NCBI GenBank assembly: GCA_003477405.1
Contig: QUDE01000012.1
Coordinates: forward strand, 1 to 64,000
Length of the DNA stretch: 64,000 nt
Origin: Ruminococcaceae bacterium AM07-15
GTDB lineage: Bacteria; Bacillota; Clostridia; Oscillospirales; Butyricicoccaceae
Direction: 5' to 3'
The notes under the pieces: generated by a model
Seen by the model: the letters and a program-made list of their open reading frames with translations, nothing else
Databases searched by the model: none
Told to the model about the DNA's origin: nothing
Position numbers and translations under genes: made by a program
Shown: positions 52,479 to 64,000 of the stretch, piece by piece
How positions within the stretch are numbered: the stretch's first letter is position 1
Layout: each line of letters begins with the position of its first letter

Positions 52479-53777
52479 ATGATGAGCCCTGCCGAGCTGC
52501 TGCAAAATGTAATCCATGTGCTGGAGCAGCAATTCACACCTGTTGTCATCTCCACCTGGTTTGGGGACGCCTCCGCCGTGACGGTGAAAGACGGCGTTTT
52601 TATTTTGCTCACCACCTCCCGCATGAAGCAGGAGATGATCGAAAACCGGTATGCCCAGCCTTTCTGCGATGCTGTGCGGGACCTGACCGGCAGCGATCTG
52701 GCCCTGCGGGTGCTGTGCGGTGACGAAGAGCTGAGCCTGTGGAAGGCGGCCAACGAGGATACCGTCTATGCCAACTACACTTTTGAGCGCTTCATCGTGG
52801 GCAGCAGCAACAAGTTTGCCCATGCGGCCGCCTATGCCGTGGCGCAAAAACCGGCCAGTGCCTATAACCCCCTGTTTATCTACGGCCAGTCCGGTCTGGG
52901 CAAAACCCACCTTCTCTATGCCATCGCCGGTTACATCGCCCGCACCCGCCCGGCCTACCGCATCGTCTATGTCAAGGGCGACGATTTCACCAACGAGCTG
53001 ATCAGCGCCATCCAACGGGGCGATGTGGCTTCCTTCCGGGAAAAATACCGCATGGCCGACCTATTGCTGGTGGACGACATTCAGTTCATCGCCGGCAAAA
53101 TCAGCACCCAGGAGGAATTTTTCCACACCTTCAACACCCTGCACGAATCGGGCAAACAAATCGTCCTCACATCTGACCGGCCTCCCAAGGAAATCCTCAC
53201 ACTGGAAGACCGTCTCCAGTCCCGCTTCGAATGGGGCCTTCTGGCCGACATCCAACCCCCGGATTTCGAAACCCGCATGGCCCTGGTCAATGCGAAAACC
53301 GAAATGCTGGGAGCTGAACTGCCGCCCAATGTGGTAGAATACATCGCCTCCTCCATTACAAACAATGTGCGGCAGCTGGAAGGCGCGGTGAAAAAGATCT
53401 TCGCCAAACACTCCCTCATGGGCCGGGCCATCGACATGACCCTGGCGGAAGAGTGCATCCGGGATATTTTCAAGGCAAGCCCAGGCCTGAAACCCACACC
53501 GGAACTGATCCTGGAAGAGACGGCCAACTTCTACAACATCACCACCGAGCGGATTCTGGGCTCGGCCAAAACAAAGGATGTGGTGGTGCCCCGGCAGGTG
53601 GCCATGTACCTGATCCGGGAAATGACCGATCTGTCCTTCCCAGAAATCGGCCGGTTTATGGGAAGAGACCACACCACCGTGCTTCACGCCATCAACAAAA
53701 CCCAGGTGCAGATCGAAAAGGACGAAAGCTTCTCCGCCGCCCTCAGCGACCTGAAAAAAAACATCCAGAACCGATAA
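52479..53777 (+). CDS. dnaA: Chromosomal replication initiator DnaA
   Basis: The 432-residue initiator has N-domain I (to ~80), a short linker, the AAA+ domain (GQSGLGKTH Walker A near 135, LLLVDDIQF Walker B, sensor SDRPP) and C-terminal domain IV with the DnaA signature [12 protein letters not shown]. Two adjacent ATGs (52479, 52482) are possible starts after GGATGAGAAG. DnaA boxes lie on both sides of the gene, so it should act on its own flanks. Domain II is short relative to the family. Confidence 0.97.
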   Translation: MMSPAELLQNVIHVLEQQFTPVVISTWFGDASAVTVKDGVFILLTTSRMKQEMIENRYAQPFCDAVRDLTGSDLALRVLCGDEELSLWKAANEDTVYANYTFERFIVGSSNKFAHAAAYAVAQKPASAYNPLFIYGQSGLGKTHLLYAIAGYIARTRPAYRIVYVKGDDFTNELISAIQRGDVASFREKYRMADLLLVDDIQFIAGKISTQEEFFHTFNTLHESGKQIVLTSDRPPKEILTLEDRLQSRFEWGLLADIQPPDFETRMALVNAKTEMLGAELPPNVVEYIASSITNNVRQLEGAVKKIFAKHSLMGRAIDMTLAEECIRDIFKASPGLKPTPELILEETANFYNITTERILGSAKTKDVVVPRQVAMYLIREMTDLSFPEIGRFMGRDHTTVLHAINKTQVQIEKDESFSAALSDLKKNIQNR

Positions 53778-53820
53778 ACCACAAAATCCACGTTTTTTCC
53801 CCCAAGGGCTGTGGAAGGAC

Positions 53821-53948
53821 GTGGATAGCTGTGGACAAAAAATAGACTGTGGACAACCCCATCAGAAACGAAAAATCATCCACACCCCCTGTGCAAAGCC
53901 TCATCCCTTGAAGCCCAAGACTCCGGGGAAACTTTCCACAAATCCACA
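53821..53948. promoter_or_regulatory. Right part of the candidate oriC: degenerate DnaA boxes
   Basis: Between dnaA and dnaN are TGTGGACAA (53830-53838 and 53848-53856, one mismatch each), TCATCCACA (53876-53884, one mismatch), AAATCCACA (53940-53948, two mismatches) and a GTGGATAG at 53821. This resembles the split origin of Bacillus. Confidence 0.6.
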
Positions 53949-54008
53949 GGCCCTACGACTGTTACTATAAAAATGAATAACAGATAAGAACTGAAAGGAG
54001 CCCGCGAC

Positions 54009-55121
54009 ATGAAGTTTACCTGTGAAAAAGCGGTGCTGAACGAAGCCATTTCCATCTGCATTCACGCCGTAGCCACAAAAAGCACCATCGCTGTTTTGGA
54101 AGGTTTGCTGATTACAGCGGAAGATGAACTCACCCTTTGCGGCTACAATTTCAAAACAGGCATCAAAAAAACATTTCCTGCTGAAATCAGCGAAAAAGGA
54201 AGCATTGTACTCAATGCCAAAATTTTCAGCGATATCGTACGCAAACTGCCCGACGATATGGTGGAGATCGTCTGCGACGATCATTATATGACCACCATCC
54301 GCTGCGGCCTGAGCGAATTCAACCTGATCGGCGCATCTCCCGCCGAATTTCCGGAACTTCCCAACGTAGAAAAAAGCCAGGGCATCAAACTGTCTTGCAA
54401 GCTGCTGCGCAGCATGATCGACCACACCGTTTTCGCCGTGTCCGACAACGAAAACAAACCCATCCACACCGGCTCTCTCTTTGAAATCACCGGAAACCAG
54501 CTGACTGTGGTGTCGGTAGACGGTTACCGGCTGGCCATGAGCCAGGAAGAAGTGGAAAACGGCAAGACGGAAAATCTTTCTTTCGTGGTCCCCGGGGAAA
54601 CACTGAAAGAAATCAGCCGGATCATTCCCGACAGCGAAGACAAAGCGGTCCATATTTATCCCGAGAAAAAACACGCTCTCTTTGAAGTGGAAGGCACATT
54701 GGTGACCACCCGACTTCTGGAAGGGGAATTTCTCAACTACCGCAATGCCATTCCCAATGACTGCACCACAAAACTGGAAATCAACGTAAAGAGCATCATC
54801 GACTGCGTGGAACGGGTAAGCCTGATCATCTCCGAACGGCTGAAAAATCCCATCCGCTGCTGTTTTGAAGGAAATAGCCTGAAAATTTCCTGCGTTACAT
54901 CCCTGGGACGGGCCTACGATGAGTGCACCATTGAAAATTGCCCGGAAAAAATCGAGATCGGTTTCAACAACCGGTACCTGCTGGACGCTCTGCGGGCCTG
55001 CCCCGAAGAAAAGGTGGTTCTGGAGCTGAAAAGCAGCCTGTCCCCCTGCGTCATCCGGCCGGTGGAAGGAACCAAATTCCTTTATATGGTACTGCCTGTG
55101 CGGCTGAAAGCGGACGCCTGA
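54009..55121 (+). CDS. dnaN: DNA polymerase III beta sliding clamp
   Basis: The 370-residue clamp forms a dimeric ring of six similar subdomains around [19 protein letters not shown] at the start and the C-terminal [18 protein letters not shown] are diagnostic. AAAGGAG lies upstream. The order dnaA-dnaN-S4-recF is preserved. Confidence 0.96.
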   Translation: MKFTCEKAVLNEAISICIHAVATKSTIAVLEGLLITAEDELTLCGYNFKTGIKKTFPAEISEKGSIVLNAKIFSDIVRKLPDDMVEIVCDDHYMTTIRCGLSEFNLIGASPAEFPELPNVEKSQGIKLSCKLLRSMIDHTVFAVSDNENKPIHTGSLFEITGNQLTVVSVDGYRLAMSQEEVENGKTENLSFVVPGETLKEISRIIPDSEDKAVHIYPEKKHALFEVEGTLVTTRLLEGEFLNYRNAIPNDCTTKLEINVKSIIDCVERVSLIISERLKNPIRCCFEGNSLKISCVTSLGRAYDECTIENCPEKIEIGFNNRYLLDALRACPEEKVVLELKSSLSPCVIRPVEGTKFLYMVLPVRLKADA

Positions 55122-55159
55122 TACAAAAAACGTCGTTCCTTTTCACAAGGGAGGAGTTT

Positions 55160-55381
55160 ATGGAAACCATCAAAATTCCCATCAAGACCCCATTCATCAA
55201 ACTGGACAGCCTGCTGAAATTTGCCAATCTATGCCAAAGCGGCGGAGAGGCCAAAGAGCGCATCCAGGGGGGCGAAGTGCAGGTCAACGGGGAAGTCTGC
55301 CTGGCCCGGGGTAAGAAATGTATCCCCGGCGACAAAATTTTGTTCGAAAACACTGAGGTGGAGATCACTTCATGCAACTAG
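55160..55381 (+). CDS. yaaA: S4 domain protein YaaA/RlbA type
   Basis: The 73-residue RNA-binding S4 protein has the S4 core: [21 protein letters not shown] and [17 protein letters not shown] (both split by the turn). B. subtilis YaaA acts in large-subunit assembly. It lies between dnaN and recF as in most Firmicutes and overlaps recF by 10 bp. GGGAGGAG precedes ATG. Confidence 0.92.
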   Translation: METIKIPIKTPFIKLDSLLKFANLCQSGGEAKERIQGGEVQVNGEVCLARGKKCIPGDKILFENTEVEITSCN

Positions 55382-56487
55382 AAGCCATTCGCCTGAGCCA
55401 TTTTCGCAACTATCAGGATGTTTCCCTTTCTTTTCCAGAAGGAGTCACCATCCTGGCGGGAGAAAATGCCCAGGGAAAAACCAACCTGCTGGAGGCCATC
55501 TTTCTTCTCACCGGCGGCCGGTCCTGGCGGGCGGGAAAAAGGGGAGACCTGATCTCCTTTCACCAGAGCCAGGCGCAGATCCAGGCCAAGGTCTTTTCCC
55601 GGCAGCGGGAATTTTCCATGGATCTGACTTTGCCCCGCACGGGGAAGCTGCAAAGCATCGTCAATGGCGTCAAACAAAAACGGCAGAGCGATCTGTCGGA
55701 AGTCTTTCGCTGTGTGCTCTTTTCCCCGGAAGATCTGTATCTGATCCGGGAAGGCCCGGCGGCCAGAAGACGGTTTCTGGACACCGCTTTGTGCCAGCTG
55801 CGGCCCCGGTATGCTTTGGCTTTGGGAGAATACAACAAACTGCTGGAGCACAAGGCCAAAATCCTGCGGATGCAGGAGGAAAACCCCTCTCTTCTGGCGG
55901 TTTTGCCCGATTTTACCCGGCGCATGGCCAAATGCGGGGCGGCCGTCATCCGTTACCGGGCCTTTTTTGCTGAAAAACTGGCCCGGGAAGCCTACCAGAT
56001 CCAGCAGACCATTTCCGGCTGCGGGGAGGAGCTTCTGGCCGAGTACCAGACGGTGTCCACGGTGAAAGATCCCAAGGCTTCGGAAGAGACCATCGAAGGC
56101 TGGCTTTTGGAACACGCCGAAAGCCATGAAAAAGCAGAGCTGGCTGCAGGACAATGCCTGACCGGACCCCACAAGGATGATTTGCTGCTGACCGTAAATG
56201 GCTCGGCGGCCCGGGGCTTTGCCAGCCAGGGACAGACCCGCACTGCCGCTTTGGCGCTGAAATTCGCCGAGCGGGAAATTTTCAAAGACGATCAGGGGGA
56301 ATACCCGGTGATGCTGCTGGACGATGTGCTCAGCGAACTGGATTCCCGGAGACAGGAATATCTCATCGGAAAGACCGGCGGCGGACAGGTGATCATCACC
56401 TGCTGCGAGCGCACCCAGCGGCTGCGTCAGCTGCCAGGGGCGGCCTTTTTGGTGGAGGGGGGAACCATCGCCCCCTTGAATCAGTGA
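55372..56487 (+). CDS. recF: DNA replication and repair protein RecF
   Basis: The 371-residue SMC-like ATPase loads RecA at gaps with RecO and RecR. Walker A is GENAQGKTN near 29-37, the signature region [17 protein letters not shown] and Walker [15 protein letters not shown]. Its start lies inside the S4 gene end, without a strong ribosome site of its own, so translation is coupled. Confidence 0.96.
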   Translation: MQLEAIRLSHFRNYQDVSLSFPEGVTILAGENAQGKTNLLEAIFLLTGGRSWRAGKRGDLISFHQSQAQIQAKVFSRQREFSMDLTLPRTGKLQSIVNGVKQKRQSDLSEVFRCVLFSPEDLYLIREGPAARRRFLDTALCQLRPRYALALGEYNKLLEHKAKILRMQEENPSLLAVLPDFTRRMAKCGAAVIRYRAFFAEKLAREAYQIQQTISGCGEELLAEYQTVSTVKDPKASEETIEGWLLEHAESHEKAELAAGQCLTGPHKDDLLLTVNGSAARGFASQGQTRTAALALKFAEREIFKDDQGEYPVMLLDDVLSELDSRRQEYLIGKTGGGQVIITCCERTQRLRQLPGAAFLVEGGTIAPLNQ

Positions 56488-56497
56488 GGAATGGAGT

Positions 56498-56776
56498 ATG
56501 TATCTGCATTTGGGACGGGATATTGTGGTATCCCGGCGGACCATCGTGGGCATTTTTGACTTCGATACCGCCACATACGGCAAGCGCACCCGGGAATTTC
56601 TCACAAAAGCACAGAAGGAGGGGCGGGTGGTCACCGTCAGCGATGAGCTGCCCAAAAGCGCCGTGGTCTGCGAAGAGGATGGCCGGACGGTGGTCTATAT
56701 CTCCCAGATCTCTTCTCAGACCCTGCTGAAGCGGGCCAATGGCCAGCCTCTGCCGGAAAATCTGCTGTCTTTTTGA
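56498..56776 (+). CDS. DUF370 family protein (RemB/YaaB-like)
   Basis: The 92-residue protein fits the DUF370 family (RemA/RemB): MYLHLGRDIVVSRRTIVGIFDFD at the start (shown in part: HLGRDIVV, IVGIFDFDTAT). RemA is a DNA-binding biofilm regulator in Bacillus, and RemB lies between recF and gyrB there, as here. A GTGAGGAATGGAG site precedes ATG 10 bp after recF. Confidence 0.9.
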   Translation: MYLHLGRDIVVSRRTIVGIFDFDTATYGKRTREFLTKAQKEGRVVTVSDELPKSAVVCEEDGRTVVYISQISSQTLLKRANGQPLPENLLSF

Positions 56777-56815
56777 TCAAACAGGAAACAAGCCATCCGC
56801 CCCGTGGATTTTTGA

Positions 56816-58774
<1,959 letters not shown>

Positions 58775-58801
58775 TCCTGTGAGTGGGAAAGGAGAGGTAC
58801 T

Positions 58802-59059
58802 ATGAAACGACTGCACAAAAGCCGCAATGATCGGGTACTGGCCGGTGTGTGCGGCGGCATCGCCGAGTTTTTCGGCATCGATCCCACCTTGGTGCGTCTG
58901 GCCTGGGCTGTGATGATCTTTTTCGGCGGCAGCGGACTGCTGCTGTATATCATCTGTGCTCTGATCATTCCCAATGACACAGGGGACAACTACTATGGCC
59001 CCTCCCAGAACCAGGGAATGAATATGGACGGTACCGACGACAACGGCGGCTGGCGTTAA
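58802..59059 (+). CDS. PspC domain membrane protein
   Basis: The 85-residue protein has the PspC layout: KRLHKSRNDRVLAGVCGGIAEFFGIDP near the start (shown in part: VLAGVCGGIAEFFG), one or two membrane helices (~37-57, LAWAVMIFFGGSGLLLYIICALIIP region) and a short acidic tail rich in Asn/Asp. PspC proteins take part in membrane-stress sensing. It lies between gyrB and gyrA, 27 bp after gyrB. AAAGGAG precedes ATG. The gap to gyrA holds a TTGCAGCCC/GGGCTGCAA stem-loop (59074-59105) without a T-tract. Confidence 0.92.
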   Translation: MKRLHKSRNDRVLAGVCGGIAEFFGIDPTLVRLAWAVMIFFGGSGLLLYIICALIIPNDTGDNYYGPSQNQGMNMDGTDDNGGWR

Positions 59060-59236
59060 TGGAAAAACGGTCTTTTGCAGCCCTGGCTTTTGGGCTGGGG
59101 CTGCAAAGGCCGGGAGCTTCCTGCCACAGCGGTGCCTTGATGGGGCAAGGCTGTGGCAAGAGTCTCCCGTTCTGTTTGACAGAAATGTGATATTCTTTTT
59201 TGATAATACATATGGTATTTGAAAATAGGTGAAAAC

Positions 59237-61759
59237 ATGAGTGAAATCAACGATTTGACCTTTGAGGGCCAAACGATTATCGATGTAGATCTGGAAAAGG
59301 AAATGCGCAAGTCCTACATCGATTACGCCATGAGCGTCATCGTCAGCCGGGCCCTGCCCGATGTGCGGGATGGTCTGAAACCGGTGCACCGGCGCATTCT
59401 TTACGCCATGTACGAGGACAACCTGACGGCGGACAAGCCCTATCGGAAATCGGCCACCACCGTGGGCAATGTGCTGGGCCGGTACCATCCCCATGGCGAC
59501 GCTTCGGTGTACGATGCCCTGGTGCGTCTGGCCCAGGATTTCTCCCTGCGCTATCCTTTGGTGGACGGCCACGGCAACTTCGGCAGTGTGGACGGCGATC
59601 CTCCGGCGGCTTACCGTTATACCGAAGCCCGTATGGCCAAGCTGGCGGCCAATATGCTCAGCGATATCGAAAAGGACACCGTGGATTTTGTCCCCAACTA
59701 CGACGACAAAATGAAGGAGCCCTTCGTGCTGCCTTCCCGGTTCCCCAATCTGCTGGTCAACGGCTCTTCGGGCATCGCCGTGGGCATGGCTACCAACATC
59801 CCGCCTCACAACCTGCGGGAGGTCTGCCAGGCCATCTGCTATGTGATTGACAACCCGGAAGCCACTTTGGAGGACATCTGCCGCTTTATCAAGGGGCCGG
59901 ATTTCCCCACCGGCGGCATCATCATGGGCCGGGCCGGTATCCGGGCAGCTTATGCCACCGGCCGGGGCCGGATCATCGTCCGCTGCCGGGCGGAGATCGA
60001 AGAGCATAGCCAGGGCCGGTTCCGCATCGTCATCACCGAACTGCCCTACATGGTCAATAAGGCCCGTCTGATCGAAAACATTGCCGATCTGCACAAAGAG
60101 CGCCGGGTGGAGGGCATCACCGATCTGCGGGATGAATCCGACCGGGACGGCATGCGCATCGTCATTGAGCTGCGCCGGGATGCCAATCCTCAGGTGGTGC
60201 TCAATCAGCTGTACCAGTATACCCAGATGCAGGAGACCTTCTCGGTGATCAACCTGGCGTTGGTGCACAACCAGAGTCAGCCCCGGGTGCTCACCCTGCG
60301 GGAAATGCTGGACGAATACATCCGGTTCCAGTATGAAGTGGTGGAGCGGCGCACCCGCTATGATCTGCGCCGGGCCCAGGAGCGGGCGCATATTCTGGAA
60401 GGATTGAAAATCGCCTGCGAGAACATCGACGAAGTCATCCGCATCATCCGTCAGAGCTATGACGACGCCAAAGTGCGCTTGATGGAGCGGTTTGATCTGT
60501 CGGAAGTCCAGGCCCAGGCCATTCTGGATATGCGTCTGGGACGGCTGCAAGGGCTGGAAGTGGAGAAGATCGAAAATGAATTGGACGCTCTCCACAAGAA
60601 GATCGCCGAATACGAGGACATTCTGGCTCACGCCGAAAAGATCTATGCCATTGTGAAGCAGGAGCTCACCGAGATCTGCGACAAGTTCGGCGACGAACGG
60701 CGTACCGAGATCTCCATGGTGGAAAATGAGCTGGATATTGAAGACCTGATCGAAGAGGAGCAGTGCGCTTATACCCTGACCCGTCTGGGTTATATCAAGC
60801 GGCTGCCGGTGTCGGCCTACCGCACCCAGAAGCGGGGCGGCCGGGGTATTACCGCCATGGCTACCCGGGAAGAGGACATTGTGGAAACGGTGTTTACCGC
60901 CTCCACCCATGACCATGTGCTCTTCTTCACCAATCTGGGCAAGGTGCTGCGGCTGAAAGGATATATGATCCCCGAGGCTTCCCGCACATCCAAGGGCACC
61001 AACATCGTCAACCTTCTCCAGCTGGAAGGGGGCGAGCGGGTCACCGCCATGATCCCCATCAAGGAATTCTGTGACGGGGCTTATGTGTTCTTTGCCACAA
61101 AACAGGGCGTGGTCAAACGTACCCATCTGTCCGAGCTGCATACCGCCCGAAAGGCCGGTGTGCGGGTCATCACCCTCAATGAGGGAGACGAGCTCATTGG
61201 CGTGCGTCTCACCGATGGCCAGGATAAGATCATCCTGTGCACCCATGACGGCAGGGGCATCCGTTTTGATGAAAAAGAAGTGCGTACCATGGGCCGTTCG
61301 GCGGCCGGTGTCCGTGGCATCCGTCTCAGCGAAGGAGACTATGTGGTGGGTGTGGCCTGCGACAGCGAAGGCCAGTATCTGCTTACCGTCACCGAAAATG
61401 GCTATGGCAAGCTGACTTCTCCCCGGGAATTCACCGAGCATCACCGGGGCGGCGGCGGCATCATCGCCCACAACCTCACCGACAAAACAGGGCCTTTGGC
61501 CGGGATCAAGTCGGTGGATACCTATAACGACATTCTGCTCATCACCGATGAGGGCGTGATTATCCGCACCGGTGTGGAGACCATCCGTGTCTGCTCCCGT
61601 TCCTCCCAGGGCGTCAAGCTGATGCGGCTGGATGAAGGGGTCAAGCTGATTTCTCTGGCCAAGGCCGACAAGGAAGAAGAGGAAGAAGCGGAGGAAAACC
61701 CGGAAAATACAGAAACTGCCGAAAACACCCAGCAGCCTGAGCCGGAGAAGGGAGAATAA
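59237..61759 (+). CDS. gyrA: DNA gyrase subunit A
   Basis: The 840-residue subunit cuts and rejoins DNA through Y128 (AAYRYTE). The quinolone region reads [14 protein letters not shown]: the position equal to E. coli Ser83 is Ala89, and Asp93 equals Asp87. The C-terminal beta-pinwheel contains the GyrA-box QKRGGRG. The tail is very acidic ([11 protein letters not shown]). ATG 59237 with AGGTG upstream is preferred over the TTG six codons earlier. Confidence 0.97.
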   Translation: MSEINDLTFEGQTIIDVDLEKEMRKSYIDYAMSVIVSRALPDVRDGLKPVHRRILYAMYEDNLTADKPYRKSATTVGNVLGRYHPHGDASVYDALVRLAQDFSLRYPLVDGHGNFGSVDGDPPAAYRYTEARMAKLAANMLSDIEKDTVDFVPNYDDKMKEPFVLPSRFPNLLVNGSSGIAVGMATNIPPHNLREVCQAICYVIDNPEATLEDICRFIKGPDFPTGGIIMGRAGIRAAYATGRGRIIVRCRAEIEEHSQGRFRIVITELPYMVNKARLIENIADLHKERRVEGITDLRDESDRDGMRIVIELRRDANPQVVLNQLYQYTQMQETFSVINLALVHNQSQPRVLTLREMLDEYIRFQYEVVERRTRYDLRRAQERAHILEGLKIACENIDEVIRIIRQSYDDAKVRLMERFDLSEVQAQAILDMRLGRLQGLEVEKIENELDALHKKIAEYEDILAHAEKIYAIVKQELTEICDKFGDERRTEISMVENELDIEDLIEEEQCAYTLTRLGYIKRLPVSAYRTQKRGGRGITAMATREEDIVETVFTASTHDHVLFFTNLGKVLRLKGYMIPEASRTSKGTNIVNLLQLEGGERVTAMIPIKEFCDGAYVFFATKQGVVKRTHLSELHTARKAGVRVITLNEGDELIGVRLTDGQDKIILCTHDGRGIRFDEKEVRTMGRSAAGVRGIRLSEGDYVVGVACDSEGQYLLTVTENGYGKLTSPREFTEHHRGGGGIIAHNLTDKTGPLAGIKSVDTYNDILLITDEGVIIRTGVETIRVCSRSSQGVKLMRLDEGVKLISLAKADKEEEEEAEENPENTETAENTQQPEPEKGE

Positions 61760-61767
61760 ATCTCCGT

Positions 61768-62205
61768 ATGAAGCAAGTGGAAGTATATACCGACGGGGCC
61801 TGTTCGGGAAACCCGGGCCCCGGAGGCTGGGGGGCCATTCTCCGGTTCCAGGGGATCGAAAAGGAGATCGCCGGTTTTGAACGGGAGACCACCAACAACC
61901 GGATGGAGCTCACCGCGGCCATCCAGGGCCTTTCCCGGCTGAAAGAGCCCTGTCAGGTGGATCTTTACACCGATTCTCAGTATCTGTCCAAGGCCATCAA
62001 CGAAGGATGGCTGCAAAACTGGAAGAAAAAAGGATGGGTGAAAAGCGACAAAAAGCCGGTGCTCAATGTGGAGCTGTGGCAGGCGCTGGACGAGCAGCTG
62101 CGGCGGCATCAAGTGACCATCCATTGGGTCAAAGGTCATGCGGACAACCCATTCAACAACCGATGCGATGCGCTGGCCACCGGCCAGATTGCCCAAAATC
62201 GTTAG
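61768..62205 (+). CDS. rnhA: Ribonuclease HI
   Basis: The 145-residue endonuclease cuts RNA in RNA-DNA hybrids. Catalytic residues D9 ([11 protein letters not shown]), E47 (NNRMELTAA), D69 (YTDSQY) and D134 (NRCDALA), plus H124 (KGHAD), are all present. It starts 8 bp after gyrA and is probably translated by readthrough coupling. Confidence 0.95.
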   Translation: MKQVEVYTDGACSGNPGPGGWGAILRFQGIEKEIAGFERETTNNRMELTAAIQGLSRLKEPCQVDLYTDSQYLSKAINEGWLQNWKKKGWVKSDKKPVLNVELWQALDEQLRRHQVTIHWVKGHADNPFNNRCDALATGQIAQNR

Positions 62206-62230
62206 CGCAGAGCAGCGTATAAAATTCCTG

Positions 62231-62259
62231 TTGCAATATACACTAAAATGGTGTATATT
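62231..62259 (+). promoter_or_regulatory. iscS promoter covered by a 25-bp palindrome
   Basis: TTGCAA (62231-62236), 17-base spacer, TATATT (62254-62259). The palindrome AATATACAC-TAAAATG-GTGTATATT (62235-62259) spans the -35 end through the -10. This is the arrangement of a repressor operator. The leader 62260-62339 holds no gene. Confidence 0.75.
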
Positions 62260-62339
62260 GAAGGCGGAGAAACAAATCCCTCTGCACAGCATCCAAGCAT
62301 CATGCTTTGCAGGAAGCCATATAGAAAGGATGTTGCAAC

Positions 62340-63500
62340 ATGTTTGTTTATGCAGATAACGCAGCCACAACCCGCATCGCTCCCCAGGTGCTGGACGCCA
62401 TGCTGCCTTATTTGAAAGAGGAATACGGCAATCCCTCCACCTTGTATAAGCTGGGCCGGGAAGCCAAAATCGCCATAGAGAAGGCCCGGGAGCAGGTGGC
62501 TCAGGTCATCGGCGCCAAGGCCGAAGAGATCTTTTTCACCGGCAGCGGCACCGAGGCCGACAACATGGCCCTGAAAGGGGTTCTCTATGGCCCCGCCGGC
62601 AAAGGGAAAAAGCATCTGATCACCACCAAGATCGAGCATCATGCCATTTTGCATACCGCCATGGCTCTGGAGAAAGAAGGATTCCAGGTGACTTTCCTGG
62701 ATGTGGACAAGAACGGACGGGTGGACCTGGAAGAGCTGAAACAGGCCATCACACCCGATACCGCTCTGGTATCCATCATGGCGGCCAACAACGAAGTGGG
62801 AACCATCCAGCCCATTGAAGAGATCGGAAAAATCTGCCGGGAAAAGGGTGTTTTGTTCCACACCGATGCGGTACAGGCCTTCGGCCATATGCCCCTGGAT
62901 GTGAACAAAATGAACATCGACCTTCTGTCCCTGTCGGCCCATAAGATCAACGGGCCTAAGGGCAGCGGCGCTTTGTATATCCGCCGGGGACTGGGCTTGC
63001 GCCCGGTGATCGAAGGCGGCGGCCAGGAGCGCAACCGGCGCAGCGGCACCGAGAATGTGGCCGGTATCGTTGGCCTGGGCCAGGCGGCTCAGCTGGCCAT
63101 GGAGACCATGGAAGAAGAGTCGGCCCGTCTGAAGGCACTGGCCAAAAAGCTCACCGACGGCGTGCTTCAGATCCCTGAGACCATTCTCACCGGAGATCCG
63201 GAGAACCGCCTGCCTGGCGCTTGCAGCTTTGCCATCAGTGCCATCGAGGGCGAATCCCTGGTGCTCTATCTGGATATGGAGGGCATCTGCACTTCCACCG
63301 GTTCGGCCTGCTCCACCGGCAGCCTGGACCCGTCCCATGTGCTCATGGCCATCGGTTTGTCCCATGAAGTCTCTCACGGTTCTCTGCGGGTGACTTTGGG
63401 CCGGTTCAACACCGAAGAAGAAGTGGACTATATTATCGAAACACTGCCGAAGGTGGTGGAGAAGCTCCGGAGCATGTCTCCGGTGTGGAACCGCAAGTGA
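62340..63500 (+). CDS. iscS: Cysteine desulfurase IscS/NifS
   Basis: The 386-residue PLP enzyme frees sulfur from cysteine for Fe-S clusters and tRNA thiolation. PLP lysine is K202 (SAHKINGPKG), catalytic Cys is C324 (GSACSTGSLDPSHVL), and the N-terminus has the YADNAATTRI motif. GAAAGGATG precedes ATG. The scaffold gene iscU follows 20 bp on. It may also feed MnmA. Confidence 0.95.
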   Translation: MFVYADNAATTRIAPQVLDAMLPYLKEEYGNPSTLYKLGREAKIAIEKAREQVAQVIGAKAEEIFFTGSGTEADNMALKGVLYGPAGKGKKHLITTKIEHHAILHTAMALEKEGFQVTFLDVDKNGRVDLEELKQAITPDTALVSIMAANNEVGTIQPIEEIGKICREKGVLFHTDAVQAFGHMPLDVNKMNIDLLSLSAHKINGPKGSGALYIRRGLGLRPVIEGGGQERNRRSGTENVAGIVGLGQAAQLAMETMEEESARLKALAKKLTDGVLQIPETILTGDPENRLPGACSFAISAIEGESLVLYLDMEGICTSTGSACSTGSLDPSHVLMAIGLSHEVSHGSLRVTLGRFNTEEEVDYIIETLPKVVEKLRSMSPVWNRK

Positions 63501-63520
63501 TCGGCAAGGAGGAGTTTGTT

Positions 63521-63964
63521 ATGCTGTATTCGGAAAAAGTTATGGACCATCTGGCCCATCCCCGGAATGTGGGTGAGCTGGAGGATGCCAATGCCGTGGG
63601 TGAGGTGGGCAACCTCAAGTGCGGCGATATCATGAAGATCTACATGAAGATCGATGAAAACGAAGTGATCCAGGATGTGCGCTTCCAGACTTTTGGCTGC
63701 GGCGCTGCGGTGGCCACCTCTTCCATGGCTACCGAAATGGTCAAGGGCAAGACGGTGAAGGAAGCTCTGGAGCTGACCAACGCCGCTGTGGCCGAGGCCC
63801 TGGACGGACTGCCCCCGGTAAAGATGCACTGCTCGGTGCTGGCGGAAGAGGCCGTCAAGGCTGCTTTGGCCAACTATTACAAGGGCCAGGGCAAAGACCC
63901 GGTCCAGTATGTGGGCTGCACCGGCGACTGCAAGGCCTGCCACGGGGAAGAAGATCATCACTAA
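63521..63964 (+). CDS. iscU: Fe-S cluster assembly scaffold IscU/NifU N-domain
   Basis: The 147-residue scaffold has cluster ligands C34 (NLKCGD, with D36), C60 (FGCGAAVA) and C104 (KMHCSVLAEEA). Its C-terminal tail adds C133, C137 and C140 (VGCTGDCKACHG) and an acidic/His end, beyond the core IscU. GGAGG precedes ATG 63521; the upstream in-frame ATG overlaps iscS. It lacks the extra NifU domains. Confidence 0.95.
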   Translation: MLYSEKVMDHLAHPRNVGELEDANAVGEVGNLKCGDIMKIYMKIDENEVIQDVRFQTFGCGAAVATSSMATEMVKGKTVKEALELTNAAVAEALDGLPPVKMHCSVLAEEAVKAALANYYKGQGKDPVQYVGCTGDCKACHGEEDHH

Positions 63965-63977
63965 AAATGGAAAATAC

Positions 63978-64000
63978 CGCTTTGAAGTTTATTCAAAGCG
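63978..64000 (+). terminator. Hairpin after iscU, cut by the window edge
   Basis: CGCTTTGAA, loop GTTTA, TTCAAAGCG. A T-tract, if any, would lie past the window. Confidence 0.5.

Noticed and set aside
59176..59210. TTGACA upstream of gyrA as a promoter
   Set aside because: The nearest -10-like hexamer lies 19-20 bases away, too far for a convincing sigma-A promoter.

Overview
The window looks like the replication-origin region of a GC-rich, spore-forming, anaerobic Clostridia chromosome, probably Oscillospirales/Oscillospiraceae-like. This rests on the block dnaA-dnaN-S4-recF-remB-like-gyrB-gyrA, a T-box leader on hisS-aspS, spoVAC-spoVAD-spoVAE, a sodium-pumping biotin decarboxylase, SLH-domain surface proteins and pyruvate phosphate dikinase. 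Sigma-A promoters (TTGNNN-N17-TATAAT type) and A-tract/hairpin/T-tract terminators are frequent. No phage, transposase, CRISPR array or rRNA was seen. Names come from reading the sequence; no database search was run.

Layout. 0-8.8 kb: the end of a sodium-pumping decarboxylase operon (biotin carrier, beta subunit), a lone membrane protein, an iron alcohol dehydrogenase with a Rex-like operator, a polar amino-acid ABC transporter with two tandem binding lipoproteins, and a DUF3810-CYTH pair. 8.85-17.5 kb: a growth and division block on the + strand (zapA, U32/DUF3656 protein, dut, maf, mreC, mreD, PBP2, then minD-mgsA from its own promoter). 17.5-24.2 kb: a small membrane protein, an SLH protein, T-box-controlled hisS-aspS, and an internally duplicated membrane protein. 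24.2-27.5 kb: amidohydrolase and cardiolipin synthase flanked by two copies of a structured, apparently RNA-encoding repeat. 27.5-32.3 kb: glycosyltransferase, cysteine-rich BclA-like protein, lexA and recG. 32.3-41.3 kb: spoVA genes, FlK-like thioesterase, tRNA-Leu, amidohydrolase, PnuC-like transporter, FG-GAP/SLH surface protein, SulP transporter and small unknowns. 41.3-48.3 kb: TDT transporter, redox-type protein, malic enzyme, split transketolase, ornithine-cyclodeaminase-like enzyme, a frameshifted DUF6506 gene and comFB. 48.3-52.2 kb: ppdK and mnmA. 52.2-64 kb: oriC with dnaA and the replication/gyrase genes, then rnhA and iscS-iscU.

How the genes fit together. Central carbon genes (decarboxylase, malic enzyme, split transketolase, PPDK, alcohol dehydrogenase) fit fermentation with sodium-coupled energy conservation. 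Envelope genes (mreCD, PBP2, zapA, minD, SLH proteins, cardiolipin synthase) cluster left of the origin. DnaA-box-like sequences lie on both sides of dnaA, and there is a tight three-box cluster 11 kb to the left.

The strongest candidate for something undescribed is the pair of structured elements at 24.25-24.40 and 27.26-27.43 kb. They share hairpins with a compensatory base-pair change, a conserved ACCTGYG loop and a terminator-like 3' hairpin. Other points of note are a methylglyoxal-synthase-like protein lacking two conserved histidines, a nested-palindrome intergenic block at 46.2 kb, a cysteine-rich BclA-like protein, and a palindromic operator covering the iscS promoter.
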